This document shows, one piece after another, positions 28,535 through 37,429 of a stretch of DNA of 64,000 bases. The DNA lies in contig NZ_JAGFPE010000003.1 of the NCBI RefSeq assembly GCF_025962655.1, forward strand, positions 434,001 to 498,000, in the 5' to 3' direction. Position 1 is the first letter of the stretch, and each line of letters opens with the position of its first letter. A model generated the notes under the pieces. That model saw nothing but the letters and a program-made list of their open reading frames with translations, ran no database searches and was not told the DNA's origin. Both the position numbers and the translations under genes were made by a program. This DNA is from Candidatus Symbiopectobacterium sp. NZEC151 (GTDB taxonomy: Bacteria; Pseudomonadota; Gammaproteobacteria; Enterobacterales; Enterobacteriaceae).

Positions 28535-29272
28535 TTAACGCTTCGCCGCTTTCTCCCGCTCAGCCACTTCAACATTCAGTTCAACCAAACGCGCCGCCAT
28601 CACATCATGACAATGGGCAGCCAGTTCACGCACCTGCTCTTTGCCATAGGCAGAGGTGTCAATCGGTGGCAGCATTTCAACGATAACATGGCCGTTATTC
28701 CACCGGTTCAGTTTGACCTTATTGTGCGTGTCGGTCACACAAATCGGCACAATCGGTACGCCTGCGCTGATCGCCGCATGGAAAGCGCCGGTCTTGAACG
28801 GCATCAATCCACGGCCACGGCTGCGCGTGCCTTCTGGAAACATCCAGACAGAAATATTGCGATCTTTAATGTGTTGAACAACTTGCGCAATGGTGCCGTG
28901 CGCCTTGGCACGGTTTTCTCTGTCAATCAGCAAGTTACCGGCCAGATAGTAGAGCGGCCCAAAGAAAGGGATCCACATCAGGCTTTTTTTACCGACGGTC
29001 ACCGTGCCCGGCTGCACCGCATTTGCCGCCGTCACCATATCGTAGTTGTTCTGATGGTTGGCAATGTAAATGCAGTTACCATAGTTTCCCGCATCCGCAG
29101 GCACTCTGACTTCCACTTTTAGGCCAAACAGGGTCGATAGCCGCCCAAACGCATGACCAAAGGTCGCCACGTGACGCGGATTCTTCGGGCTAAACAGGCA
29201 GTAAATCGTACCGAACAGGCAAATCAGAATGGAAAAAATCACCACTACCACAAAACGGATAATGAATAACAT
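28535..29272 (-). CDS. plsC: 1-acyl-sn-glycerol-3-phosphate acyltransferase
   Basis: PlsC adds the second acyl chain to lysophosphatidic acid, making phosphatidic acid at the inner membrane. The ATG at 29272 follows GAGGTTGTT and gives 245 residues, as in E. coli. Seen: an N-terminal membrane helix, the catalytic NHQNNYD (HX4D), the FPEGTRSRG substrate block and VPIVPICV. A longer in-frame reading from 29290 adds six unsupported residues. It lies between parC and ftsP on the same strand. Confidence 0.96.
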   Translation of the reverse strand: MLFIIRFVVVVIFSILICLFGTIYCLFSPKNPRHVATFGHAFGRLSTLFGLKVEVRVPADAGNYGNCIYIANHQNNYDMVTAANAVQPGTVTVGKKSLMWIPFFGPLYYLAGNLLIDRENRAKAHGTIAQVVQHIKDRNISVWMFPEGTRSRGRGLMPFKTGAFHAAISAGVPIVPICVTDTHNKVKLNRWNNGHVIVEMLPPIDTSAYGKEQVRELAAHCHDVMAARLVELNVEVAEREKAAKR

Positions 29273-29421
29273 AACAACCTCATAAGCCAACCGCCGCCGC
29301 TAGTATAGCGGCTTCGGCATAAAACACACGGGTAATCCTTTGCCGTGGCACCCGCGCCAACGGCCAGGTAACAAAGGGGGGAGATACCTGATACCGCCAT
29401 CGGACGATATCAGGCAACGCA

Positions 29422-31680
29422 TTACTCCTCGCTGTCATCCTTCGGCGCTGGCGGCGCATCAACCTCAATGCGGTCAATGTTTTGCAGCCCGCGCAGCAGG
29501 GTACCTTTACGGCCCCGCTCACCGTGATGTTCGCTCGCGCGCACCACAATTTTGCGCTTGCCGGAGAACAGTTTCACCGTCGCCTGCGGCGACAGCACCA
29601 GCAGGATAGCCAGACGATCCTTGCCTGCGGCGAAATCTGCCGAGGAGATGGAGATGATCTTGTTGCCTTTGCCTTTCGACAACTGGGGCAGATCGGACAC
29701 CGGGAACAGCAACACGCGACCCGCAGCGGTGACCGCCATCAGCAGGTCGTCATCGCGTTCTACCACGATCGGCGCCAGCGCTTTGGCGTTGTCCGGCAGC
29801 GAGATCATCGCCTTACCGGCACGGTTGCGCGCCACCAGATCGTTGAAGGTGCAAACAAACCCGTAGCCTGCATCGGACGCCATCAACAGACGCTGTTCAT
29901 CCGCCGCCATCAGCACATGCTCAATGGTGGCACCCGGCGGTGGCGTCAGTTTGCCGGTCAGCGGTTCACCCTGCCCGCGCGCCGACGGCAGCGTGATCGG
30001 ATCGAGCGCATAGCTACGCCCGGTTGAATCGATAAACACCACTGGCTGGTTGCTCTTGCCGCGCGCAGCCGCGCGGAAGCTGTCGCCCGCTTTAAAGCTC
30101 AGCCCGGAAGGATCGATATCGTGCCCTTTGGCGCTACGCACCCAGCCCATTTCTGACAGCACAATCGTGACCGGCTCAGACGGCACAAAATCGTGCTCGC
30201 TCATGGCCTTGGCTTCCGCACGCTCATGCAGCGGCGAACGGCGATTATCGCCATACAGTTCAGCATCCGACTGAATCTCTTTTTTCAGCAGGTTGCTGAG
30301 CTTGCGTTCTGATGCCAGCAGCGCCTGAAGCTGATCGCGCTCTTTTTCCAAATCATGTTGCTCGCCGCGGATTTTCATCTCTTCCAGGCGCGCCAAATGC
30401 CGTAATTTCAACTCCAGAATGGCTTCAGCCTGGGTGTCACTCAGGCCATAGCGGTGCATCAGTTCCGCTTTGGGCTCATCTTCGGTGCGGATGATATGGA
30501 TAACGTCATCAATGTTCAGGAACGCAATCAACAAACCTTCCAGAATGTGCAAACGCTTGAGCACTTTTTCCAGACGGTAGTTAAGGCGGCGGCGCACCGT
30601 ATCACGGCGGAACACCAGCCATTCGCTCAGGATCTCCACCAGACCTTTCACGGCAGGACGGTTATCCAGACCGATCATGTTCATGTTGATGCGATAGCTT
30701 TTTTCCAGATCGGTGGTGGCAAACAGGTGGTTCATCACCTGATCGAGATCGATACGGTTAGATCGCGGCACCAGCACCAGACGCGTCGGATTTTCATGAT
30801 CTGATTCATCGCGCAAATCATCGATCATTGGCAGCTTTTTCGCCCGCATTTGGCTGGCGATCTGCTCCAACACTTTCGCCCCCGAAACCTGATGCGGCAA
30901 CGCGGTGATCACTACTTCGTTATCTTCTTTCTTCCACAGGGCACGCATCCGCACGGAACCACGTCCCTGCTCATAGACGCGCCGCAGCTCATCACGCGGC
31001 GTGATGATTTCGGCTTCGGTGGGGAAATCCGGCCCTTGAACGAACTGCAACAGATCGTCGAGCGATGAATCCGGTTTTTCCAGCAGCGCGACGGCGGCGG
31101 CCGCCACTTCGCGCACGTTGTGCGGCGGGATATCCGTCGCCATCCCGACCGCGATGCCAGTGGTGCCGTTGAGTAAAATGTTGGGCAGACGCGCAGGCAA
31201 CATTTTCGGTTCCTGCAAGGTGCCGTCAAAGTTGGGCTGGTACTCGACGGTGCCTTGTCCCAACTCGCCCAGCAGCACTTCGGCATATTTGGACAGGCGC
31301 GATTCGGTATAACGCATCGCCGCAAAGGATTTCGGATCGTCCGGTGCCCCCCAGTTCCCTTGACCGTCCACCAGCGGATAGCGGTAAGAGAAAGGCTGCG
31401 CCATCAGCACCATCGCTTCATAGCAGGCACTGTCACCGTGCGGGTGGTATTTCCCCAGCACGTCACCCACGGTTCGGGCGGATTTTTTAAACTTGGCGCT
31501 GGCGCTTAATCCCAGTTCCGACATCGCATACACGATACGGCGTTGCACCGGCTTAAGGCCGTCACCAATAAAAGGCAGCGCCCTGTCCATGATGACGTAC
31601 ATGGAGTAGTTCAGGTACGCATTTTCTGTAAACGTATGCAGCGCAAGACGTTCTGCGCCGTCATGAGTTATCTCACTCAT
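29422..31680 (-). CDS. parC: DNA topoisomerase IV subunit A
   Basis: ParC, with ParE, decatenates replicated chromosomes. The 752-residue protein has the winged-helix breakage domain with catalytic Tyr in [10 protein letters not shown] (near residue 120), the coiled coil, and a C-terminal beta-pinwheel ending in an acidic tail. The quinolone-determining region reads GDSACYEAM, with Ser80 and Glu84, the wild-type residues, so no classical fluoroquinolone-resistance change is seen. The start ATG is at 31680. Confidence 0.98.
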   Translation of the reverse strand: MSEITHDGAERLALHTFTENAYLNYSMYVIMDRALPFIGDGLKPVQRRIVYAMSELGLSASAKFKKSARTVGDVLGKYHPHGDSACYEAMVLMAQPFSYRYPLVDGQGNWGAPDDPKSFAAMRYTESRLSKYAEVLLGELGQGTVEYQPNFDGTLQEPKMLPARLPNILLNGTTGIAVGMATDIPPHNVREVAAAAVALLEKPDSSLDDLLQFVQGPDFPTEAEIITPRDELRRVYEQGRGSVRMRALWKKEDNEVVITALPHQVSGAKVLEQIASQMRAKKLPMIDDLRDESDHENPTRLVLVPRSNRIDLDQVMNHLFATTDLEKSYRINMNMIGLDNRPAVKGLVEILSEWLVFRRDTVRRRLNYRLEKVLKRLHILEGLLIAFLNIDDVIHIIRTEDEPKAELMHRYGLSDTQAEAILELKLRHLARLEEMKIRGEQHDLEKERDQLQALLASERKLSNLLKKEIQSDAELYGDNRRSPLHERAEAKAMSEHDFVPSEPVTIVLSEMGWVRSAKGHDIDPSGLSFKAGDSFRAAARGKSNQPVVFIDSTGRSYALDPITLPSARGQGEPLTGKLTPPPGATIEHVLMAADEQRLLMASDAGYGFVCTFNDLVARNRAGKAMISLPDNAKALAPIVVERDDDLLMAVTAAGRVLLFPVSDLPQLSKGKGNKIISISSADFAAGKDRLAILLVLSPQATVKLFSGKRKIVVRASEHHGERGRKGTLLRGLQNIDRIEVDAPPAPKDDSEE

Positions 31681-31882
31681 CGATAATCCTTACGCGGTGA
31701 CTCAATGATCATGCCAAAACAGGTCATCTAAAAAGGCTTAATTCCCGCAACGCGCGCGGTAATGTCTGCGCAGATAGTACAGCATCTTGCCAGCCACTGT
31801 CACAAACCTCAGGTGCCTTCCTCCCTCAACACTTCATCAATCGCTTTCGAGTTCCTTTATTAAGAAATCTTAATGCCGCAAA

Positions 31883-31930
31883 CGTAATGATAATGATTAT
31901 ATTTGCTACCTGCTAATGATTATCATTTAG
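31883..31930 (+). promoter_or_regulatory. Double Fur box upstream of the TonB-dependent receptor
   Basis: CGTAATGATAATGATTATA (31883-31901) matches the 19-bp Fur consensus at 15 positions, and GCTAATGATTATCATTTAG (31912-31930) at 14. They lie 88-135 bases upstream of the receptor ATG at 32018. Paired sites suggest strong iron repression. Confidence 0.9.
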
Positions 31931-32017
31931 CTATACGCGGCATTGAACCGCACCGATGACAATATCGGCACCGCCATTTTCACGTACTCAAACCATCGCG
32001 AACCCAAGAGCTCTATC

Positions 32018-34402
32018 ATGTTAAATCATAAGAATATGAATAACATTTTGCTGACCGGCGTCCTGTCCGGCTTGGCATTTGGTGCCAATGCGGCGCAAAG
32101 CGCGCAGGGCAAATCGGACACTGCCCAGAAAGAGTCCCAGGACACCATGACGGTACTTTCTCCCCGCGTGGAGCGAGAAGCGGGCACGAAAACCACCCTG
32201 ACAGCCAACGACTTGCTAAAAGAAGGCGGTAATACCTTCGGCAATATCATGCGCTACCAGCCGCTGGTGAGTGCACCGGGCGTCAGCGCTGGGGCCACCG
32301 CAGGCAAGAGCAGCTACGATCGCGGTGGTTATAGCGGCTACAACATTCGCGGGCTGGAAAACAACCGCGTCTCTATCGATATCGACGGCGTTGAACTTCC
32401 CGCAGGCACCGATCGCGGTACTTCTACGCCGAGCGGCCGCGTTCAGGCAGGCAGCACCAGTATCGGACGCGGTGATTACCTCGATCCCTATCTGTACGGT
32501 TCAGTAGATATCGCCTCCGGCGCTACCGATGTGTCGAACAGCAATAACGCGCTGGGCGGCTCCGTCTCTTTTGTACCCAAATCCCCGGACAATTTCCTCA
32601 GCAGCGACAAACACAGCTACTTTGGCTATCAGGCCGGGTATGACTCCGCCGATCGCAGCTTCCACAACGGGATTACCGCCGCAGGCGGTGACGACACCCT
32701 GCGCGGCGTGGTGGTCTACAGCCGCCGTGACGGTAATGAAACCGAAAACCACAGCGATGCTACCATCGACAGCAATCCGGCCAACTGGCACTCCAACGCG
32801 GTGCTGGCCTCCGGAATCTGGCAAGCGACCGACCTGCACCAGCTAACCGGCACCGTGGAGTATTACGAGAAGTTTAACCACAGCAACTTCCCCACCTGGA
32901 ATGTGGGCGCTGGTGGTGGCTCTACCCGCGATGGCAGCACCTCATTCCAGGACAGCAAAACGCGCCGTTGGGGCGTGAGCGTTGCCGATCTGTATACGCC
33001 AACTGACGGTCTGCTGTTTGACAGTCTGAACAGCAAACTGTTCTTTAGCAAAACTGAAGCCCACGACTACACCATCAGCAATGCTGCGTCACCGACTCAA
33101 GTGTGGAGCGGCTACGATACCAACACCGTTGGGCTGGAAAGCAAAGCGACCAAAGAGTGGCGCAACCACCGCTTCAGTTACGGGGTTAACCTGCGCCAAT
33201 CAGAGTCTGAGCGCCCATTGGTTGCCAAAAATATACTGGCTGGCGCAGTAAACCTGGGACGCCCACAGGCCGACAGCAAGATCATCAATGCCGGTGCTTT
33301 TGTGCAGGACAAGATGACCTGGGACGTGGCTGGCCGTGATTTCTCAGTAATCCCTGCGGTACGTTTCGCCTGGCAGCACGCCAAACCGGAAAATACCGAC
33401 AACCTGTTTACCAATACCAGCGGTAATGTAACGGCAAGTGACACCGCCAAAATGTACGGCACCAACGCCGACGGCCAGATCCTGCCTGCACTGACCTTCC
33501 AGTACAATCTGAAACCCGATCTGCTGGCCTATGTGCAGTACAAACGCGGTGCGCAGTTCCCTAACGCCGGGCAACTTTATGGTTCATGGGCGCTGGGTTA
33601 CGGCGGCGGTTCCAGTTCCTATGCTACGATTGGCGATCCTAATCTGAAAACCGAAACCAGCGATAACTATGAGCTTGGATTGAAGGGCCGTATCGTAGAC
33701 GGGGTAACGATTAGCGCTGCCGCGTTCTATAACGATTATAAAAACTTTATTGCTAATGGTTATTACAACAAAGACAGCAACCCTGAGATGTTTGGCAATA
33801 TCCCCGGTAATATACGCACTCTCTATCTCACCGAAAACCGCGATAAAGCCTATATCTACGGCGGCGAGCTGAGTGCACGTTTCGAACTGGGCACCTGGTT
33901 TGAACAGGCTAAAGGGTTCAGCACCCGGCTGGCTTACGGCTATACCCAAGGTGCCGCGAAATCCAGCGCCTCCGGTGACCGCTACGTCAATCTCGATACC
34001 GTCTCGCCACAAAAAGCCGTGGTTGGGCTGGCCTATGACGATCCGAGCAGTACTTATGGCGCTGCATTGATCACCACCTTTACCAAAGGGAAAACCGCCA
34101 ATTACGCCGCTGGCCGTAAACGCATCGGTAACGGTAACGTGGTGGGCACAGACAACGTCACCTTTATGCGCGTGCCGGGCTATGGTTTGGTGGATTTGAC
34201 CGCGTACTACCGCATTACCAAAAACGTGCGCGTCAACGGCGGTATCTACAACCTGACTGACCGTAAATATTGGGATTACCAGAACAGCCGCAACATTGAG
34301 GCACCGACCAACACCGATCCCAACAACTCACACTATTACGATCAGCAGTTGTCGGTTGCACCGGGACGCACCTTCCAACTGGGCATGAGCGTGGATTTCT
34401 AA
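32018..34402 (+). CDS. TonB-dependent heme/hemoglobin-type outer-membrane receptor
   Basis: The 794-residue protein has a signal peptide (ending Gly-Ala-Asn-Ala, residue 25), a TonB box DTMTV at 42-46, a plug domain with YNIRGLENNRVSIDIDGVELP and a 22-strand barrel ending in Phe. Motifs such as GALGG-type NNALGGSVSFVPKSP, RGAQFPNAGQLYG and GDPNLKTETSDNYELGLKG fit the hemoglobin/transferrin/lactoferrin receptor family. The ATG at 32018 follows AAGAG. The double Fur box predicts expression under iron limitation; ExbBD in this window would power it. The exact ligand is inferred. Confidence 0.87.
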   Translation: MLNHKNMNNILLTGVLSGLAFGANAAQSAQGKSDTAQKESQDTMTVLSPRVEREAGTKTTLTANDLLKEGGNTFGNIMRYQPLVSAPGVSAGATAGKSSYDRGGYSGYNIRGLENNRVSIDIDGVELPAGTDRGTSTPSGRVQAGSTSIGRGDYLDPYLYGSVDIASGATDVSNSNNALGGSVSFVPKSPDNFLSSDKHSYFGYQAGYDSADRSFHNGITAAGGDDTLRGVVVYSRRDGNETENHSDATIDSNPANWHSNAVLASGIWQATDLHQLTGTVEYYEKFNHSNFPTWNVGAGGGSTRDGSTSFQDSKTRRWGVSVADLYTPTDGLLFDSLNSKLFFSKTEAHDYTISNAASPTQVWSGYDTNTVGLESKATKEWRNHRFSYGVNLRQSESERPLVAKNILAGAVNLGRPQADSKIINAGAFVQDKMTWDVAGRDFSVIPAVRFAWQHAKPENTDNLFTNTSGNVTASDTAKMYGTNADGQILPALTFQYNLKPDLLAYVQYKRGAQFPNAGQLYGSWALGYGGGSSSYATIGDPNLKTETSDNYELGLKGRIVDGVTISAAAFYNDYKNFIANGYYNKDSNPEMFGNIPGNIRTLYLTENRDKAYIYGGELSARFELGTWFEQAKGFSTRLAYGYTQGAAKSSASGDRYVNLDTVSPQKAVVGLAYDDPSSTYGAALITTFTKGKTANYAAGRKRIGNGNVVGTDNVTFMRVPGYGLVDLTAYYRITKNVRVNGGIYNLTDRKYWDYQNSRNIEAPTNTDPNNSHYYDQQLSVAPGRTFQLGMSVDF

Positions 34403-34616
34403 TCGTTACGTTTGTTGCGTGAAATAAGATAACGCCTCTTCAGGGCAGGAAAGCCGATACGTTGGTTTTCCTGCCTTTTTTGCCAATCCGCTGCCTGAGA
34501 AATGTTGACTTTATTGACTGGCAGTCAAGAGTGTTATGCGATTCCCCCCGTTTTTCATCGTTATCCTGCGCACTACACTGCCTTACTTTCATTAAGCAAT
34601 CAGGATCATCGTCACC

Positions 34617-35198
34617 ATGCAAAACATTCTGCTGATCAACGCCAGCAAATCCTTTGGTCACTCCAAGGGCCAATTGAACAATACGCTCGCGGATTTTGCC
34701 GCCACCTTGCTCAGCGAACAGGGCCATAACGTACAGGTGACTAACGTCGATCAGGGCTACAACCTGGATGAAGAGGTACGGCGCTTTGTATGGGCGGACA
34801 CTGTCATTTATCAAATGCCGGGATGGTGGATGGACGTGCCGTGGATTCTGAAGAAATACGTCGATGAAGTGTTTACTCACGGTCACGGCTCGCTGTATGC
34901 CAGCGATGGCCGCACCCGCTCAGACGCCAGCAAAAAATACGGCTCCGGCGGTCTGCTGCAAGGGCGGAATTATATGCTGTCCCTGACCTGGAACGCGCCG
35001 TTGGAAGCCTTTACCGATCCCGACCAGTTCTTTCACGGTGTCGGTGTTGATGGTGTTTACCTGCCGTTCCACAAGGCCAACCAGTTTATCGGCCTGTCGC
35101 CGCTGCCGACCTTTATCTGCAATGATGTGATCAAGCAGCCGGAGGTGGATCGTTATCTGGCGGAATACCGTGAACATTTGACCCGCGTATTCGCCTGA
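34617..35198 (+). CDS. mdaB: NADPH:quinone oxidoreductase MdaB
   Basis: MdaB is a flavodoxin-fold FAD enzyme that reduces quinones by two electrons and protects against oxidative stress. The 193-residue protein has INASKSFGHSKGQLN, a flavin-binding PGWWMDVPWILKKYVDEVFTHGHG stretch (split here across residues 63-86) and GLSPLPTFICNDVIKQP, as in E. coli MdaB. E. coli mdaB also lies near parE. It is alone on the plus strand and convergent with a LysR gene. Confidence 0.93.
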   Translation: MQNILLINASKSFGHSKGQLNNTLADFAATLLSEQGHNVQVTNVDQGYNLDEEVRRFVWADTVIYQMPGWWMDVPWILKKYVDEVFTHGHGSLYASDGRTRSDASKKYGSGGLLQGRNYMLSLTWNAPLEAFTDPDQFFHGVGVDGVYLPFHKANQFIGLSPLPTFICNDVIKQPEVDRYLAEYREHLTRVFA

Positions 35199-35205
35199 GC
35201 GCGGC

Positions 35206-36102
35206 TCACAGCAACTGTTGCGCCATCTTCTCGCTGAGAAAATCGAGAAAACAGCTGATACGCGCCGTCAGCTTGGTGTTGCGGTAGTAAACCGCATTCA
35301 CTGGCATGCGCGTTTCAATCGTCTGTTGCGCCAGCACCGGCACCAATCGACCGCTTTTCTGATCGTCTTGTGTCATAAAATCAGACAAGCGGACGATCCC
35401 CTCCCCGCGTAGCGCCAGCTGGCGCAGCGTTTCACCGCTCGAGGCCACCAGCGCCGGTTTAATGCGGTACAACTCACCGTTGGCTTTACGTACCGGCCAG
35501 ACATTGAGCGCATCCACATGGGTAAAACCGAATACTACGTGATTATCCAGCGCTTCCACGCTCTGCGGCACGCCGTGGCGTTGCAAGTAATCGGGGCTGG
35601 CCAAGATGCGCGTGCGCGTGCTACCGAGCAGACGCGCATGAATACTGGAATCCCGCAGGGAGCCAATGCGGATGGCAATGTCAGTATGCTGCTCCAGCAA
35701 ATCGATAAAGACGTCATCAGTATTCAATTGCAACTGAATATGCGGGTAAATGCGGCGAAATTCGGGGATCAGCGGCACAATGGCGTGTTGCATAAACGGG
35801 AACGCGGCATTGACGCGCAGCGTGCCGCAGGGTTGCTCACGCCCAACGGCCATCAACTCTTCCGCCTGCTCAACGGAGGCAATCACTTCACGCGCCTGCG
35901 CCAGAAACAGTTCGCCTTCCTGTGATAACGCCAGACGGCGCGTGGTGCGGTGCAACAGCGTGGTGTCCAGCTTGGTTTCCAGCCGGCGCAGTGCACGGCT
36001 GATGCCGGACGCCGTCTGCCCCAACTGCTCTGCCGCTGCCGTGATCGATCCGCTGTCGATGACCACCACAAACGCTTGCAACTCTTCCAGCGTGACTTTC
36101 AT
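35206..36102 (-). CDS. LysR-family transcriptional regulator
   Basis: The 298-residue protein, taken from the ATG at 36102, starts MKVTLEELQAFVVVIDSGSITAAAEQL, a standard LysR N-terminus; a start at 36144 would add 14 residues. It has the CrgA/YafC-like body with RTTRRLALSQEGELF and VNAAFPFMQHAIVP. It is divergent from the GH105 hydrolase operon and convergent with mdaB, so either could be the target. The gene order with the polysaccharide genes makes that operon a possible target alongside the LacI regulator. Confidence 0.85.
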   Translation of the reverse strand: MKVTLEELQAFVVVIDSGSITAAAEQLGQTASGISRALRRLETKLDTTLLHRTTRRLALSQEGELFLAQAREVIASVEQAEELMAVGREQPCGTLRVNAAFPFMQHAIVPLIPEFRRIYPHIQLQLNTDDVFIDLLEQHTDIAIRIGSLRDSSIHARLLGSTRTRILASPDYLQRHGVPQSVEALDNHVVFGFTHVDALNVWPVRKANGELYRIKPALVASSGETLRQLALRGEGIVRLSDFMTQDDQKSGRLVPVLAQQTIETRMPVNAVYYRNTKLTARISCFLDFLSEKMAQQLL

Positions 36103-36250
36103 CGCTTTTCGCTGCCGTTTCTCTGCCTCAGATAGCGTCATCATAACCGGTTATTTTAATAAATAAAAAAAACCCTGATCGGTACGCATCTCGCCAAAAA
36201 GTTAACCAAAATCACAAAACATTAACGCAAAAAATTTTCGTATTGCGCAT

Positions 36251-36266
36251 TGTTTTGCGCAAATGC
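36251..36266. promoter_or_regulatory. Candidate LacI-type operator upstream of GH105 gene
   Basis: TTTGCGCAAA (36254-36263) is a perfect palindrome with a central CG, flanked by TG and TG. A related GCGCA half-site is at 36245-36249. A central-CG palindrome is typical of LacI-family operators. It lies 50 bases upstream of the GH105 start codon in the intergenic region shared with the LysR gene. Confidence 0.4.
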
Positions 36267-36313
36267 TACACCATTTGCAACACGCACGCTTTCACCAAGG
36301 GAAAACCGACTCA

Positions 36314-37393
36314 ATGAGCAGCAACACCACACTGAACGCACAGTTAGATGCCCTGATAACAGGCACCCTCGGCCTGAAAGACGAAGGCCGCTTTCATGAG
36401 CCTAATCTGGATGGCACGCCGGGAGATTATATCTCTTTCAACAGTTGGGAATGGCCGCAGGGCGTGGGCCTGTATGGTCTGTTTCGCCTGTGGGAATTCA
36501 CCCGCCGAGACGATCTGCTCGCCACCCTTAACACCTGGTTTGACAGGCAAATCGCACAGGGCTTACCGCCGCTCAATGTGAATACCACCGCCCCGATGCT
36601 GCCGCTGTCACTGCTGTGGCAACACACCCGCAATGACCATTACGCGCGTGTTCTGGACAGTTGGGCGGACGATGTGATGACCAAGCTGCCGCGCACGCCG
36701 GAACAAGGCTTCCAGCATGTGGTATCCGACGGCGTGAACCAGATGGAGATATGGGACGACACGCTGTTTATGGTGGTGTTGTTCCTGGCGCATTACGGTA
36801 CGGTGTCAGGCCGTCAGGAACTGGTCGACGAAGCGGTACGCCAGTTTTTGCTGCACGCGCGCTACCTTAACGATCCGAAAACCGGTCTGTGGTATCACGG
36901 CTGGAGTTTTGCGCAAAAGAGTAATTTTGCGCAAGCGCGCTGGGCACGCGGCAACGCGTGGATCACCGTTGGGATTCTCGACCTGCTAGAGGTCGCTCAT
37001 ATCGACAACGGTGTGCGTCTCTATCTGTTGGAGTGCCTCAACGCACAGGTGAACACCCTGATCGATCTGCAAGCCGAAAGCGGTGCCTGGCATACCCTGC
37101 TGGACCACCCTGACAGCTATGAAGAAATTTCCGCTACCGCCGGTTTCGGCTACGGCCTGCTGAAAGGCGCACGCCTGGGTCTGGGCGATGAGCGCTGGCT
37201 GGCGGCGGGGAAAAAAGCGTTACAGGCAGTGCGCCAGAATATCGATGCGCAAGGCACGGTGCAGAATGTCTCGTACGGCACGCGCATGGGGCGCACGCTT
37301 GATTTTTATAAACAGATTCCGCTGCAACCCACCGCCTACGGTCAGTCGCTCGCCATTTTGTGTTTGAGTGAAGGCATCCGTATTGCGGAATAA
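36314..37393 (+). CDS. GH105-type unsaturated uronyl hydrolase
   Basis: These enzymes remove the 4,5-unsaturated uronic acid left at the end of oligosaccharides by polysaccharide lyases. The 359-residue protein has no signal peptide, so it acts in the cytoplasm. Seen: an (alpha/alpha)6-type pattern, the MEIWDDTLFM motif with Asp148/Asp149, and RWARGNAWITVGILDLLE, which match YteR/YesR/RhiN-type GH105 enzymes. The ATG at 36314 follows AAGGGAAAA. A large protein of unknown class and a hexuronate-type carrier follow on the same strand. Confidence 0.86.
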   Translation: MSSNTTLNAQLDALITGTLGLKDEGRFHEPNLDGTPGDYISFNSWEWPQGVGLYGLFRLWEFTRRDDLLATLNTWFDRQIAQGLPPLNVNTTAPMLPLSLLWQHTRNDHYARVLDSWADDVMTKLPRTPEQGFQHVVSDGVNQMEIWDDTLFMVVLFLAHYGTVSGRQELVDEAVRQFLLHARYLNDPKTGLWYHGWSFAQKSNFAQARWARGNAWITVGILDLLEVAHIDNGVRLYLLECLNAQVNTLIDLQAESGAWHTLLDHPDSYEEISATAGFGYGLLKGARLGLGDERWLAAGKKALQAVRQNIDAQGTVQNVSYGTRMGRTLDFYKQIPLQPTAYGQSLAILCLSEGIRIAE

Positions 37394-37429
37394 ATGATCT
37401 ACGACACATTGTGATCCGGGGAATAATAA

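Noticed and set aside
29387..29414. Hairpin CCTGATA/TATCAGG after parC
   Set aside because: Seven-base stem with a 14-base loop and no T-run; too weak to call a terminator.
36314..37393. Signal peptide on the GH105 protein or the 829-residue protein
   Set aside because: Neither N-terminus has a basic start plus hydrophobic core; both look cytoplasmic.
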